Counted from the stretch's first letter, positions 1 through 12,797 are shown. The stretch is DNA of 64,000 nucleotides from Pyruvatibacter sp. HU-CL02332 (GCF_040362765.1 NZ_BAABWK010000001.1:907501-971500); one strand, 5' to 3'. Numbers and translations are program-made. The notes: a model not told the origin generated them from the sequence alone.

Positions 1-698
1 AGTACAATGATGAAGACGGTGAGCGCGTGAAGACAGGCGACATCCTGTTTGCATCCCTGCAGACCGGCAAGAAGCCAATGACACTGTGGCGCTTTGAGAT
101 TCCCGGCGAAGACACCGTGGACTACTTCGATGAATCCGGTCGCAGCACCAAGAAGTTCCTGATGCGCACCCCCATCGATGGCGCACGCATCTCTTCCAAC
201 TTCGGCAAGCGCCGCCACCCGATCCTTGGCTACACCAAAATGCACACGGGCACTGACTTCGCAGCGCCCACGGGCACACCCATCTACGCGGCAGGCAACG
301 GCACCATCGTCAAGGCCGGCTGGCAGGGTGGCTATGGCAAATACGTCAAGATCCGCCACGCCAACGGTTATGAAACGGCCTACGCCCACATGAGCCGCAT
401 CGGCAAGGGCATCACGCCCGGCGCCCGCGTCACTCAGGGCCAGACAATCGGCCGCGTCGGCACAACGGGCCGGTCCACTGGCCCGCACCTGCACTACGAA
501 GTGCATGTGAAAGGCAAGAAGGTGAACCCAATGGCCATCCGCGTGCCCACGGGCCGCAAGCTGGAAGGCAAGGCACTCAACGCCTTCAAGGCAGCCCGCG
601 ACGGCATGAACGCGGAAATGGCCCAGGTAGAGCCCCTGAAGCCGGCGATCGAATCCGCCAGCACAGCAACACCGGACGAAAACAATTCAGTCGAGTAA
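1..698 (+). CDS. M23-family (LytM-like) metallopeptidase, C-terminal part
   Basis: The 5' end lies outside the window: the reading frame is open from base 3 onward, so the GTG at 27 is probably internal. The visible ~230 residues carry a complete peptidase_M23 domain. The zinc motifs are HTGTD (near residue 80 of the visible part) and HLHYE (near residue 160), preceded by the typical SNFGKRRHPILGY segment. Such enzymes are exported and cleave peptidoglycan cross-links, or act as LytM regulators of other hydrolases. The acidic Ala/Thr/Pro-rich C-terminal tail is not conserved. The gene ends at a strong bidirectional terminator shared with convergent clpB. The domain assignment is firm; substrate and N-terminal architecture cannot be judged. 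Confidence 0.93.
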   Translation, partial: YNDEDGERVKTGDILFASLQTGKKPMTLWRFEIPGEDTVDYFDESGRSTKKFLMRTPIDGARISSNFGKRRHPILGYTKMHTGTDFAAPTGTPIYAAGNGTIVKAGWQGGYGKYVKIRHANGYETAYAHMSRIGKGITPGARVTQGQTIGRVGTTGRSTGPHLHYEVHVKGKKVNPMAIRVPTGRKLEGKALNAFKAARDGMNAEMAQVEPLKPAIESASTATPDENNSVE

Positions 699-718
699 GC
701 GTCTCGACATCGGACACG

Positions 719-754
719 AAAAAGGGCGGCTCAAACGAGCCGCCCTTTCTTTTT
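719..754. terminator. Bidirectional rho-independent terminator
   Basis: A perfect 12-bp stem (721-732 with 737-748, arm AAAGGGCGGCTC) closes a 4-base loop. It is followed on the plus strand by CTTTTT and on the minus strand by a run of five T. It lies between the convergent M23 peptidase and clpB genes and should end both transcripts. Confidence 0.92.
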
Positions 755-770
755 GTCGTTGGCAATCAGG

Positions 771-3434
<2,664 letters not shown>

Positions 3435-3723
3435 CGAGGTCCCTCTTTTCAGCCCTTATTGGCACTGTATGAAACGTCCCCATTCGGGCAACGTTCCGGA
3501 GTTATGTTTGACGCAGGATCGCCCAAAAGAGGCACGTTCCTGCCCATTACATGTGGTGTGCCATTTACGCCACACAAGTGCCCAGCTTCACAAAAGCAGC
3601 GGAAAATCGAGCCGAAAGCCGCTGATTTGACAAGGCTACCCCATCAAGGTTGCCATGACCTTCACGCGAAGATGTCCTTCACCGCATGCCGACCACCTCA
3701 CGAGTTTGGAGAAACGACCCTAA

Positions 3724-4518
3724 ATGGCTGATTCACGCGTTACAGCGCTCTACCGCTACCCCGTCAAAGGCCTGTCAGCGGAAGAACTTGGAAAAGTCAG
3801 CCTCAAAGCGGGCGGTACCATGCCTTGGGATCGCGCCTTTGCCATTGAAAACGGGACAACGGATTTTGATCCCAGCGACCCGCAATACTTCCCAAAGACC
3901 AAGTTCCTGATGCTGGCCAAGAACGAGCGGCTGGCCACTCTCGAAACCCAGTTTGATGATGACAGCGGCACGCTGACGGTGCTGCGCCGCGACAAGGGCG
4001 GCAAGGCCAAGCAAGTGGCAAAAGGCGACATCACCTCACGCATCGGCCGCCAGCTGATCGAACACTTTTTGACCAGTTACATGGAAGACGATCTGCGTGG
4101 ACCACCGCGCATTGTGACAGTGCCCGACGCTGCCGGTGCCGGGTTTTCGTTTTCTGATGTGCCAATGAAAGTTCTGTCGCTCATCAATATGACAAGCGTG
4201 CGCGACCTGGAACGGGTGACGGGTGAACCGGTTGATCCACTTCGGTTCCGCGGCAACGTCTATGTGGATGACTTGCCCGCCTGGAGCGAACTGGAATGGG
4301 AGAACAAGACATTCTCCATCGGATCGCTAAAGGTAAAAGGGATTTTGCGCACCCAACGCTGCGCTGCCACTAATGTCAATCCAACAACTGCCAAGCGGGA
4401 CATGAATGTGCCCCAGACCCTGCGCATCGGCTATGGCCACATGGATATGGGGCTGTATTGCGAAGTGTTGGAAGACGGAGATCTCGCGACCGGTGATGTT
4501 CTGACACCACCGGCCTGA
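3724..4518 (+). CDS. MOSC domain-containing protein
   Basis: Product of 264 residues with the MOSC N-terminal beta-barrel signature at the start (ALYRYPVKGLSAEEL) and the MOSC domain in the C-terminal half. The conserved cysteine region reads RTQRCAATNVNP near residue 217. MOSC proteins bind molybdenum cofactor through this cysteine and act in sulfur or nitrogen redox chemistry, as in mitochondrial amidoxime reductases; the substrate here is unknown. It is divergent from clpB across a 289-base gap in which no further gene is visible. There is no accompanying ferredoxin domain, so an external electron donor would be needed if it is a reductase. Confidence 0.88.
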   Translation: MADSRVTALYRYPVKGLSAEELGKVSLKAGGTMPWDRAFAIENGTTDFDPSDPQYFPKTKFLMLAKNERLATLETQFDDDSGTLTVLRRDKGGKAKQVAKGDITSRIGRQLIEHFLTSYMEDDLRGPPRIVTVPDAAGAGFSFSDVPMKVLSLINMTSVRDLERVTGEPVDPLRFRGNVYVDDLPAWSELEWENKTFSIGSLKVKGILRTQRCAATNVNPTTAKRDMNVPQTLRIGYGHMDMGLYCEVLEDGDLATGDVLTPPA

Positions 4519-4545
4519 TCAACATGCAGGCGAATGATCCGTGCC

Positions 4546-5154
4546 CTAGGCAGGCTCACTCACGGCATCATCCGTATCGCCCTCAGGCGCTGGAGCAGGC
4601 GTCAGCTTGATGACTTCCGCCTCATTGGGGGAATCATCGTCGGCATCACCGCCCGTATCTGCATCTGAGTCTGCATCCGCGCGATTACCATCCACCTCGG
4701 CGGAAGGCGCTTCATTGTCTGCAGCGGCTTCGGTTTTCTCCTGGACGTTGTCACGACGTCGGCGACCACGACGGCGATTGCCACCTTCACGTCCACCGTC
4801 AGACTTTTCAGCGTTGCCATCTGCGGCGCCGCCATCAGCGTTGCCATTGGCTTCCGCTTCTGCCGCAGCACGCTGTTCGCGTTGCTCACGCTGCTGCTGG
4901 TTCTGCTGCTGTGTCTCAAGCACCATGCGGTAGTAATGTTCCGCGTGCTGAAGATAGTTTTCAGCCCCAACACGGTCTCCGCTGGCTGCCGCATCGCGGG
5001 CAAGCTGCTGGTACTTTTCGCTGATGTGGCTCGCGTTACCGCGAATCTTCACATCCGGCCCGTTGCTTTCATAAGACCGGTTGGCATTGTTGCCACCGCC
5101 ACCAGGCTTACGCCCACGGCCGCGTGATCTGTTGTTCTGCTTGTTATTCGCCAC
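4546..5154 (-). CDS. DUF4167 domain-containing protein
   Basis: A 202-residue protein beginning at a GTG. It opens with an Arg/Gly/Asn-rich stretch, followed by the conserved DUF4167 core (SHISEKYQQLARDAAASGDR, about residues 42-61, then the helix with NYLQHAEHYYRM). The second half is low-complexity: Gln-rich, then basic (RRRGRRRRDN), then acidic. The layout suggests an RNA-binding or polyanion-binding protein, but no function is established. It lies downstream of prmC on the same strand, 468 bases away, the order usual in Rhizobiales. The separation and an intergenic dyad make its own promoter likely. Confidence 0.9.
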   Translation of the reverse strand: MANNKQNNRSRGRGRKPGGGGNNANRSYESNGPDVKIRGNASHISEKYQQLARDAAASGDRVGAENYLQHAEHYYRMVLETQQQNQQQREQREQRAAAEAEANGNADGGAADGNAEKSDGGREGGNRRRGRRRRDNVQEKTEAAADNEAPSAEVDGNRADADSDADTGGDADDDSPNEAEVIKLTPAPAPEGDTDDAVSEPA

Positions 5155-5622
5155 TGTGTGTTCCCATTACGTGGTCAAAACATCTGTCAGGGTCGGCACA
5201 TCGCCACGCGACATTCCGTACCACTGAAATTTCGGACGAGCCGGGGTCCATCACCCGGCGCCATCATGTGTCGTCTTGCTTTTGGCGGTTTTTCAAGCGC
5301 GCTGGGCCCATATGGCCGCGCCGCTCAGTTTCTGCCGCAAAACTGCTATTCCCGATATTGACCCTGCAAGCCGCTGCCACCGCATCCATTCAAACCCTGC
5401 CTGCATATGAATCGGTGCGGGCAAAGTACATGTCACCAACCGCTTTATTCCTGAGGCCTGTGACAATCACAGGGTTCATTTTCGCGGTCTGTGGTGGGCA
5501 GGAGAGCGCCTCAAAAGGCCGGAGCGCACATATGCGCGTATCCCCTTGCATTCAACCTAGCCGCTCACCCGGCCCAAACCAAGCCCTTTTTGGTTAAGGC
5601 GGAAAACACCGTAAATCAGCCG
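5155..5622. other. Intergenic region upstream of the DUF4167 gene
   Basis: This 468-base stretch between prmC and the DUF4167 gene has no convincing coding sequence; the open frames across it have no family signature and poor starts. It contains a perfect 17-bp dyad (5457-5473) and should carry the promoter of the DUF4167 gene near 5170-5260. Confidence 0.6.
5457..5473. promoter_or_regulatory. Perfect inverted repeat, possible operator
   Basis: CCTGTGA-CAA-TCACAGG is a perfect dyad of two 7-bp arms around 3 bases. The half-site TGTGA resembles that of Crp/Fnr-type regulators, but their sites have a longer spacer (TGTGA-N6-TCACA), so no regulator is assigned. It sits about 300 bases upstream of the DUF4167 start. 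Confidence 0.4.
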
Positions 5623-6504
5623 TCAACGGCGTGGCGCGCGGGCCACAACGACCCGGGGACGCCCCGCCAGGTCCCGCAGCATGCCAAGCCCCCGGCCCGA
5701 CACGTTTGCGCCGACACCCCGCAAGATTTCCTGAACAGCGGTAGCCTGAGTCGGCCCGATTTCAAAAGCCAGCAGCGCGCCAGGCAAGGCGACCAGAGGC
5801 AACTGGCCAGCAATACGCCGATAGGGCTCAAGGCCATCAGCGCCCCCATCCAACGCCTGCACCGGGTCATGCCCGCGCACGTCACGCATCAGGCCCGGCA
5901 GCTCCCCACGCGCAATGTAGGGTGGGTTGGAAACAACCACATCCGCCAGACGGGTCGGCACCCTCCCCCAATCAGACAGGACAAACGCCGCACGATCATC
6001 AACACCGGTCGCCCTGGCATTGGCACGCGCCATCCGCAGCGCGCCGTAAGACAGATCAGACCCCAGCCCGCGCGCCTGTGGCAAAGCTGTGAGCAGTGCC
6101 AGCAATATGGCGCCAGACCCTGTTCCCAGATCGCGAATGAAAGGGCGTTGTTGCCCCCCCACACGGGCCAGCACTGCCGCGACCAGAGTTTCAGTATCAG
6201 GGCGCGGGTCTAGGGTGTCGCCGGACACACCAAGCTCCAGCCCCCAGAATTCCCGGCGGCCCAGGATACGCGATACAGGCTTTCCGCCAGATCGCGCGTC
6301 CAGAAACACTTGAAACGTCTGATTGGCTTCGATCGCAATGGCTCTATCGCCATGCATCACCAGCGCCTCATGGCTCAACGCGGCGGCTGCCTGCAGCAAA
6401 AGGCGTGCATCGAGCGCGGCTGTTTCAATGTCATGCTGAGCAAGAAACGCCCGCCCTCGCGATAGCGCCTGCGACAGGGTTTCACCTGTCACACGGGCAC
6501 TCAC
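5623..6504 (-). CDS. prmC: Peptide chain release factor N5-glutamine methyltransferase PrmC
   Basis: Transfers a methyl group from S-adenosylmethionine to the glutamine of the GGQ motif in release factors 1 and 2, which speeds termination. The 293-residue protein has the N-terminal helical PrmC domain, the SAM site [13 protein letters not shown] (about residue 126) and the diagnostic catalytic motif [11 protein letters not shown] (about 190). It starts with GTG overlapping the prfA stop by 4 bases (GTGA), so it is translationally coupled to the gene of its own substrate. The size is normal for the family. Confidence 0.97.
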   Translation of the reverse strand: MSARVTGETLSQALSRGRAFLAQHDIETAALDARLLLQAAAALSHEALVMHGDRAIAIEANQTFQVFLDARSGGKPVSRILGRREFWGLELGVSGDTLDPRPDTETLVAAVLARVGGQQRPFIRDLGTGSGAILLALLTALPQARGLGSDLSYGALRMARANARATGVDDRAAFVLSDWGRVPTRLADVVVSNPPYIARGELPGLMRDVRGHDPVQALDGGADGLEPYRRIAGQLPLVALPGALLAFEIGPTQATAVQEILRGVGANVSGRGLGMLRDLAGRPRVVVARAPRR

Positions 6505-7595
6505 GCGTCTTCAGGCTCGTTGATGGCGGCAAGGCGTGCGGCCTGATCTTCCGTGATCAGTGCGTCCACAACTTCATCCAGCGCATCGCCGGAAATGACC
6601 TGATCGAGTTTGTACAGCGTGAGATTGATCCGGTGATCCGTGACACGGCCCTGCGGAAAATTGTATGTCCGAATGCGCTCGGACCGATCGCCAGAGCCAA
6701 CCTGGCCACGTCGTGCTTCGGCACGTTCCGCATCCACCTTGGCACGCTCTGCATCAAAAATCCGGGCCCGGAGAATCTTCATACCCTTGGCGCGGTTCTT
6801 GTGCTGCGACTTTTCATCCTGCTGCGACACCACAATGCCAGTTGGAATATGGGTAATGCGCACCGCACTGTCCGTGGTGTTCACCGACTGGCCGCCGGGA
6901 CCCGATGCACGGAACACATCAACGCGCAGATCTTTTTCCTCGATCTGCACGTCCACTTCTTCGGCCTCGGGCAGCACGGCAACTGTTGCGGCCGACGTGT
7001 GGATACGTCCTGACCCTTCCGTCTCCGGCACCCGCTGAACACGATGCACGCCGGATTCGTACTTCAACCGGGCAAACACGCCTTCGCCCTTGATGCCGGC
7101 AATGACTTCCTTGTAGCCACCGACGTCACCTTCAGACACGGAAATGATCTCAAGTTTCCATCCCCGCAATTCGGCATAGCGCTGATACATGCGGAACAGA
7201 CTGCCCGCAAAAAGAGCTGCTTCGTCACCACCGGTGCCCGCACGCACTTCGAGAATGGCATCGCGAGCGTCAGCGACGTCCTTTGGCAGAAGCAGGATGG
7301 AAATCTCATGCTCAATGTCAGGAATGCTTGCTTCAAGCTCCGCGCGTTCTTCGCTGGCCATCTCGCGCATGTCCGCGTCGAGGTCCTTGTCCTCCAGCAT
7401 GACCGCCAGATCAGCCAGCTCCGTGCGTGCGCTCTGTAGCTTGCGCGCAGCGGCAACCACCGGCTGGAGTTCAGCAAACTCCTTCGACAGCGCTACATAG
7501 GCGTCAGGATCCGGATTGTCAGACATCTTGGTTTCAAGATCGGACTGACGGGCCAGCAATTGTTCTATTTTTTGCTCGGAGAGCATGAGGGCCAA
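6501..7595 (-). CDS. prfA: Peptide chain release factor 1
   Basis: Recognises UAA and UAG stop codons in the ribosomal A site and triggers hydrolysis of peptidyl-tRNA. The 364-residue sequence has the catalytic loop [16 protein letters not shown] (about residue 230), the conserved [17 protein letters not shown] segment before it, and the C-terminal [20 protein letters not shown] motif. The GGQ glutamine is the PrmC target encoded just downstream with a 4-base overlap. The start may be either ATG (7595 or the one three codons in); the outer one is reported. Confidence 0.98.
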   Translation of the reverse strand: MALMLSEQKIEQLLARQSDLETKMSDNPDPDAYVALSKEFAELQPVVAAARKLQSARTELADLAVMLEDKDLDADMREMASEERAELEASIPDIEHEISILLLPKDVADARDAILEVRAGTGGDEAALFAGSLFRMYQRYAELRGWKLEIISVSEGDVGGYKEVIAGIKGEGVFARLKYESGVHRVQRVPETEGSGRIHTSAATVAVLPEAEEVDVQIEEKDLRVDVFRASGPGGQSVNTTDSAVRITHIPTGIVVSQQDEKSQHKNRAKGMKILRARIFDAERAKVDAERAEARRGQVGSGDRSERIRTYNFPQGRVTDHRINLTLYKLDQVISGDALDEVVDALITEDQAARLAAINEPEDA

Positions 7596-7643
7596 CGCTA
7601 CTTAAGGGAAACGAGATACGGCGGGATAGGCTGCCGCGTATCG

Positions 7644-8852
7644 CTACTGCCCTGAAAGCGAGGCTGGATCAAGAGGAATGTCCGCAAGAGGTTTCCCGAC
7701 CGGCCCGGCAGTTCCAGCGGACTTGCCATCTACAAAGAGCTGCAAGGCGCCTGCATTACGCGTAGCCAGCACCATTCCAGCTCGGTTGGGCGCCCGATAG
7801 CTTTCGCCTGCCCGAAGCGTGCGCGACAGCAATACATTGCCATCCCCATCTTCGACCCGGACCCATGTCTGCGCATTGGCACGAATGAAAATGCGGCTGT
7901 CGTGGTTCTGCTGGCCATAAACGAAACCTTCCCAAGAGCGCTCAGCACCGGTTTCAAGCGGAGACACCTGGTCTTCGGAAGGGGTCACCGCCGCTGGAGA
8001 CATAGCTAGTTCTGGTTCGGAAGCTGTTTCAGTCACGGCTTGCCCTGCCACACCGGCTGCCTCACCGGAAATTTCGCCGGCTGTACCATCAACACCAGCA
8101 GCCGTTTGGGCAGGTGTGCCCACGTCAGCGGACGCGTTCGTTTCAATAGCAGAATTGTCAGTCTGCGGTGTCCCGGCACCGGCCACATCACCAGTATCAG
8201 ATGCGGTCACACTGCCGTCAGTTGACGCCGCTTCACGGCCTTCAAGACCCGCCTCTGTAGTTCCTGCCGTAGCAGAACTGCGTTCCACCGCGGTGCGCGG
8301 CAGAGACGCCGGACGCACTGCCGGAGCAACACGTGTTTCAGGAACAACGCTTGGCACACCGGTTGTGCGTTCTTCCACGACACGGTCAGCCGACACCGTC
8401 AGCGTCCAAACACCATACAGAGCCGCCAGCGCCAAAACGGCAATCACCACAAACGCCCCACGCGGTATCCGCGATTCTTCTTCAGCTTCCGGGAATACCA
8501 GCGCCGGCCCGGAAGTCTGGGCCGCGTCAAACTCAGCCTTGAATGCCGTCACAGTCTCAACTTCATCAAGACCAAGATATTCAGCATACGTACGAACAAA
8601 GCCGATGGAGTAAGCCCGGCCAGGCAGCGCATCAAAATCACCGCCTTCAATGGCCTCAATCTGATCCCGGCGAATGCGCAGCTGACCGGCGACTGCAGAG
8701 ATGTCTTCGCCCAACGCAAGCCGAGCCGCATGCATCTGAGCACCGGTGGTGCCGCGCGGTTCGGGATTGTCATCCTGAATGTCGCGCAGGTGCAGCCGTC
8801 GCGTCGAACGAACCGACGCATCTTCCAGATTGAGTTTAGTCACTTTGCCCAT
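7644..8852 (-). CDS. RodZ-like helix-turn-helix membrane protein (DUF4115)
   Basis: The 402-residue protein has a cytoplasmic RodZ-type helix-turn-helix near residues 38-100 (AARLALGEDISAVAGQLRIR), one transmembrane helix near 170 (FVVIAVLALAALYGVW), a long Thr/Ala/Glu-rich periplasmic linker, and the DUF4115 domain at the C terminus (SRIFIRANAQTWVRVEDGDG). RodZ links MreB to the cell-wall elongation machinery; a role in cell shape is inferred. I chose the ATG at 8852 because the 37 residues upstream in frame look non-coding and MGKVTKLN begins a normal family N terminus. It lies between ptsP and prfA, as in related genomes. Confidence 0.85.
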   Translation of the reverse strand: MGKVTKLNLEDASVRSTRRLHLRDIQDDNPEPRGTTGAQMHAARLALGEDISAVAGQLRIRRDQIEAIEGGDFDALPGRAYSIGFVRTYAEYLGLDEVETVTAFKAEFDAAQTSGPALVFPEAEEESRIPRGAFVVIAVLALAALYGVWTLTVSADRVVEERTTGVPSVVPETRVAPAVRPASLPRTAVERSSATAGTTEAGLEGREAASTDGSVTASDTGDVAGAGTPQTDNSAIETNASADVGTPAQTAAGVDGTAGEISGEAAGVAGQAVTETASEPELAMSPAAVTPSEDQVSPLETGAERSWEGFVYGQQNHDSRIFIRANAQTWVRVEDGDGNVLLSRTLRAGESYRAPNRAGMVLATRNAGALQLFVDGKSAGTAGPVGKPLADIPLDPASLSGQ

Positions 8853-9068
8853 AATTACGGCCTGCGTGTCCCCATTGGCGCCTGGATGCCGCGCCCTGCC
8901 GGGGCATCTCATGTCGCCGAAACCAATATGTATCCCGTCCCCGCGCGCCTCGATGCACATCAAAATACAGCCGAGGCACCGCGCAGCTTGTGGATATCTT
9001 CCACTCAGGATGTCAGAAGATGGTTACTAAACAAAAAACCACCCGTAACTGCAATGGTTTAGGGCTGT

Positions 9069-11333
9069 TTAGAGCGGAATCTTGTTGTCGAAGGCAAATT
9101 CGGCCAACTGAGACCGAAGGCTGCTGTCCGGCAGGCTGAGGCGTTCGTTCACAAAGTCTGCAAGCTTGCCCGCATCCAACTCCAAAATCATGGCCTTCAC
9201 CGGACCGACGGCAGCAGGCGGAATGGAGAGTGTCCGGAAACCAAGCGCGACCAGCGTCATCGCCTCAAGCGGGCGACCAGCCATCTCCCCGCACAGGGAT
9301 ACCGGCACATCATGAACACCGCATTGGGCAACAACATGCTGCAAAAACGACAGAACCGCAGGACTTAGCAGGTCATACCGGTCGCCGACGCGGGGGTTTC
9401 CCCGATCGCTGGCAAAGAAAAACTGCAGCAGATCATTGGATCCGATGGATATGAAATCCACCAATGGCAGCAGGGCATCAAGCTGCCAAGCCAAAGACGG
9501 CACCTCCAGCATTGAACCTACTTTGATGTCCAACGGCTTTGGCTGGCCAAGCCGGTCCAAGCGCGTCAGTTCCTTCTCCAGCAGCTCCCGAGCCGCCTGA
9601 AATTCACTTACCTGCGCAACCATTGGGAACATCAACCGCAGGTTTCGTCCCGCCGCCGCCTGCAAAAGGGCCCGCAACTGGTAACGCAACAGCCCTGGCC
9701 GATCGAGCGCGATACGGATCGCCCGCCAGCCCAAAGCCGGGTTTTCCTCTTTTCCGTGCGCCAGATAGGGCAGCACCTTGTCGCCGCCCACATCCAGAGT
9801 GCGGAAAGTCACTGGCTTGTCACCTGCCTCGTCCAGCACTTCCGTATAGAACGCGCGCTGCTCGGATAGTTTGGGCATGGCGGACGCGATCAGAAACTGC
9901 AGTTCGGTCCTGAACAGGCCAATTCCATCTGCCCCTGCTTCATGCAGATGCGGCAGGTCCACCATGAGGCCGGCATTGATCGTCAAGGATACATCTATGC
10001 CGTCCTTCGTCACGGCCGGTTTGTCGTGCAGCTCGCGGAACTGAGCCTGTCGCTTGGCCCTGAAACGCGCTTTTTCGGAATAGGAATCGACAATTTCCGG
10101 GGACGGCAGTGCGTAAACTTCGCCCGTGTCACCATCGGCAATGACGGCATCACCTGCTTCAAGCAGATCCGTAATGCCTTCCACGCGGCCAATCATCGGA
10201 ATGCCAAGCGCCCGCGCCACGATGGACACATGCGCCGTCGCAGATCCTTCTTCCAGCACCAGGGCGCGCAGCTTGTCACTGTCATAATCCAGCAGTTCAG
10301 CCGGGCCCATATTGCGCGCGATGATGATGGCATCTGTCGGCAGGTCGTCACCGGCGGCAGTCAGAGGCACACCAACAAGGTGGCTCAGCAACCGGTTGGC
10401 GAGATCATCAAGGTCATGGAGCCGCTCGCGCAGATAGGGGTCTGTCTGCCGCATGAGGCGTGCGCGGGTTTCGTTCTGCACCCGCTCAACAGCCGCTTCA
10501 GCCGTCAGACCGCTCTCGATTGCCTCGCGTAAACGCGCCAGCCACCCGCGGTCGTTCGCAAACATGCGATACGTCTCAAGAATTTCACGATGCTCGCCTG
10601 CCCGGCCCAAATTGTCTCCCGACAACATGGCGTCAACCTGCGCCCGCAACTGGCCGATGGCTTCTTCAATACGGCCAAGCTCCTCGGCGGTATCCTCGGC
10701 AATGATCTTGGTAACGTGAAATCTTGGCTGGTGCAGAACCGCATGGCCGAGGGCAATGCCTTCGGAGATTGCAACGCCGTGATGGTGCATGGCGCGGTCA
10801 TCAACCAGCTCGGCTTGATGCAACGCCGCCAGGTTCACCAGTTCGCCAGACGCCACCATCTCCGCCAGCACCATGGCCACGGTTTCAAGCGCTTCCATCT
10901 CTTCAAGCTTGTAGGCACGCGTTGTGGCGTTTTGAACCGCAAGCACGCCAAGCACACGCCCGGACCGCAGCAGCGGCACGCCAAGATAGGAAAGATAGGG
11001 GTCTTCACCCGTCTCTGGGCGATGGGCAAAGGCCGGGTGCTGCTGCGCATGAGATAGAGCCAATGGCCGCGCTGTTTGCGCCACCGTACCAACCAGACCT
11101 TCACCAAGCGCCAGAAAGGTATTGTGCACGGCCTCCGCACGCAGTCCTTCCGTCGCAAACAACTCTAGTCGGTTGTCAGGCTGTAGCAGGTAGATGGAGC
11201 ACACTTCGGCCACCATATTGGAGGCAATCAGGCGCACGACAGTCTGCAGCCGGTCATCAGCTGACCCGGACTGTGCCATCACTTCCCGAAGGCTTCTCAA
11301 TAATGTGCGCGGACCGTGCGCTGTCGCTACCAC
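9069..11333 (-). CDS. ptsP: Phosphoenolpyruvate-protein phosphotransferase PtsP (nitrogen PTS enzyme I)
   Basis: First enzyme of the nitrogen-related phosphotransferase relay: it takes phosphate from phosphoenolpyruvate and passes it to NPr. The 754-residue protein has an N-terminal GAF domain (about 15-160), the PEP-utiliser N domain starting HHHGVAISEGIALGHAVL (about 185), the phosphohistidine segment GSATAHVSIVARALGIPMI (about 365) and the C-terminal TIM barrel with FRTELQFL and LCGEMAGRP. The GAF domain separates it from the sugar enzyme I and in relatives senses glutamine. It lies downstream of lysC on the same strand, 192 bases away. Confidence 0.97.
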   Translation of the reverse strand: MVATAHGPRTLLRSLREVMAQSGSADDRLQTVVRLIASNMVAEVCSIYLLQPDNRLELFATEGLRAEAVHNTFLALGEGLVGTVAQTARPLALSHAQQHPAFAHRPETGEDPYLSYLGVPLLRSGRVLGVLAVQNATTRAYKLEEMEALETVAMVLAEMVASGELVNLAALHQAELVDDRAMHHHGVAISEGIALGHAVLHQPRFHVTKIIAEDTAEELGRIEEAIGQLRAQVDAMLSGDNLGRAGEHREILETYRMFANDRGWLARLREAIESGLTAEAAVERVQNETRARLMRQTDPYLRERLHDLDDLANRLLSHLVGVPLTAAGDDLPTDAIIIARNMGPAELLDYDSDKLRALVLEEGSATAHVSIVARALGIPMIGRVEGITDLLEAGDAVIADGDTGEVYALPSPEIVDSYSEKARFRAKRQAQFRELHDKPAVTKDGIDVSLTINAGLMVDLPHLHEAGADGIGLFRTELQFLIASAMPKLSEQRAFYTEVLDEAGDKPVTFRTLDVGGDKVLPYLAHGKEENPALGWRAIRIALDRPGLLRYQLRALLQAAAGRNLRLMFPMVAQVSEFQAARELLEKELTRLDRLGQPKPLDIKVGSMLEVPSLAWQLDALLPLVDFISIGSNDLLQFFFASDRGNPRVGDRYDLLSPAVLSFLQHVVAQCGVHDVPVSLCGEMAGRPLEAMTLVALGFRTLSIPPAAVGPVKAMILELDAGKLADFVNERLSLPDSSLRSQLAEFAFDNKIPL

Positions 11334-11372
11334 CGGCGGCTAACCTCTATCGCTATATGTCGCTGGACTGGA

Positions 11373-11415
11373 GACGCGAGCGCGTCGCCAAATACAAGTG
11401 CCGCAAAAAAGCGGC
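11373..11415. repeat. Two short hairpins between lysC and ptsP
   Basis: GACGCG-AG-CGCGTC (11373-11386) and GCCGC-A6-GCGGC (11400-11415) are adjacent perfect inverted repeats in the gap upstream of ptsP. Neither is followed by a T tract, so they are not intrinsic terminators. They could fold in the ptsP leader. Confidence 0.4.
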
Positions 11416-11525
11416 TCAAATTTGATCTACGAACAAGATCATCACGAATGCAGCTCTTATAGCATGGACAAGATTGCCCGACGCGCTATTGACCCTACTA
11501 GGTCAGCCACACCTGTTTACCTGTG

Positions 11526-12797
11526 CTAGGCCGCTTCGCCGTCAAGGCCGTAGGCCGTATGCAATGCACGCACTGCAAGCTCGGTGTATTCCGCATCAAT
11601 GAGCACGCTCACCTTGATCTCGGACGTGGAGATCACATGGATATTGATGTTGCGGTCAGCAAGGGCGCGGAACATTTTCTGCGCAACGCCTGTGTGGCTG
11701 CGCATACCAACGCCAATGACCGAGATCTTCGACACATCACCGTCTGCGATGAGGTGCTGATAGCCAATCTCATCCTTGGCCGCTTCGATGACAGCGCGGG
11801 CTTTGTCCAGCTCCGCATGGCTGACCGTAAAGGTCAGGTCCGTCATCGAGCCATCTTCAGACACATTCTGGACGATCATGTCGACATTCATGCCTGCATC
11901 GGCCAGCGGGCCAAAAATTGCCGCTGAGACACCCGGCTTGTCAGCCACTTTCACCAGCGTGATCTTTGCTTCATCGCGCGAATACGCAATGCCGGTCACG
12001 AGTTCCTGTTCCACAATTTCCTCCTCGTCGCAGACGAGCGTTCCTGGCAGGTCTGAATTGCCGTTTGTCGCAGCCACAAGTTCGGGCGCGTGGGGATCAT
12101 CAAAGGACGAGCGCACCAGCACTCTGACCTGATGGGTCATTGCCATGCCAACGGATCGCGTCTGCAGCACCTTGGCACCCTGGCTGGCCATCTCCAGCAT
12201 TTCTTCATAGGTGATCTTGGCAAGCTTTCGCGCTCGCGGCGTCATCCGCGGGTCCGTCGTGTAGACCCCATCAACATCCGTATAGATATCACATCGGTCT
12301 GCATTCAGTGCCGCAGCGAGCGCTACAGCGCTCGTATCAGATCCACCGCGCCCAAGCGTTGCGATGCGATTGTTTTCGCCAATGCCCTGAAAGCCTGCCA
12401 CCACGGCCACTCGGCCCTCGGCGAATGCCTGTTCCATGGCATCCGTCTCAATTGCCTCGATGCGGGCCGCACCGTGCACGCCGGTTGTCCGAATGGGAAT
12501 CTGCCACCCAAGCCAGGAACGCGCGGGCACACCCATGTCACTTAGCGTAATGGCAAGCAGGCCGGATGTAATCTGCTCACCGGCGGACACAACGGAATCA
12601 TACTCGCGCGCATCATGAAGCGGCGCGGCTTGCTTGCACCAGTCTACAAGCTGGTTGGTCGTTCCGGCCATGGCCGACACGACGACGGCAACTTCATTGC
12701 CCGCGTCTACTTCACGCTTCACATGCGCAGCCACGACACGGATACGTTCAATATCCGCGACGGACGTTCCGCCGAATTTGAGCACCAGACGCGCCAT
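11526..12797 (-). CDS. lysC: Aspartate kinase
   Basis: Phosphorylates aspartate, the first step towards lysine, threonine, methionine and diaminopimelate. The 423-residue protein starts with the kinase signature LVLKFGGTSVAD and contains GRGGSDTSAVALAAAL (near residue 205). It ends in two ACT domains (about 265-423) that bind the feedback inhibitor, including KPGVSAAIFGPLADAGMNVD. I took the ATG at 12797: the kinase motif follows at once, an AGG site precedes it, and the open frame further upstream is non-coding. It is divergent from ubiG. Confidence 0.97.
   Translation of the reverse strand: MARLVLKFGGTSVADIERIRVVAAHVKREVDAGNEVAVVVSAMAGTTNQLVDWCKQAAPLHDAREYDSVVSAGEQITSGLLAITLSDMGVPARSWLGWQIPIRTTGVHGAARIEAIETDAMEQAFAEGRVAVVAGFQGIGENNRIATLGRGGSDTSAVALAAALNADRCDIYTDVDGVYTTDPRMTPRARKLAKITYEEMLEMASQGAKVLQTRSVGMAMTHQVRVLVRSSFDDPHAPELVAATNGNSDLPGTLVCDEEEIVEQELVTGIAYSRDEAKITLVKVADKPGVSAAIFGPLADAGMNVDMIVQNVSEDGSMTDLTFTVSHAELDKARAVIEAAKDEIGYQHLIADGDVSKISVIGVGMRSHTGVAQKMFRALADRNINIHVISTSEIKVSVLIDAEYTELAVRALHTAYGLDGEAA

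Noticed and set aside
3435-3520. Sigma-32 promoter in front of clpB
   Set aside because: Expected from clpB biology, but no hexamer pair with correct spacing was convincing by eye.
11400-11415. GCCGC-A6-GCGGC hairpin as a terminator
   Set aside because: The A run is the loop, not a tail, and no T tract follows on either strand.
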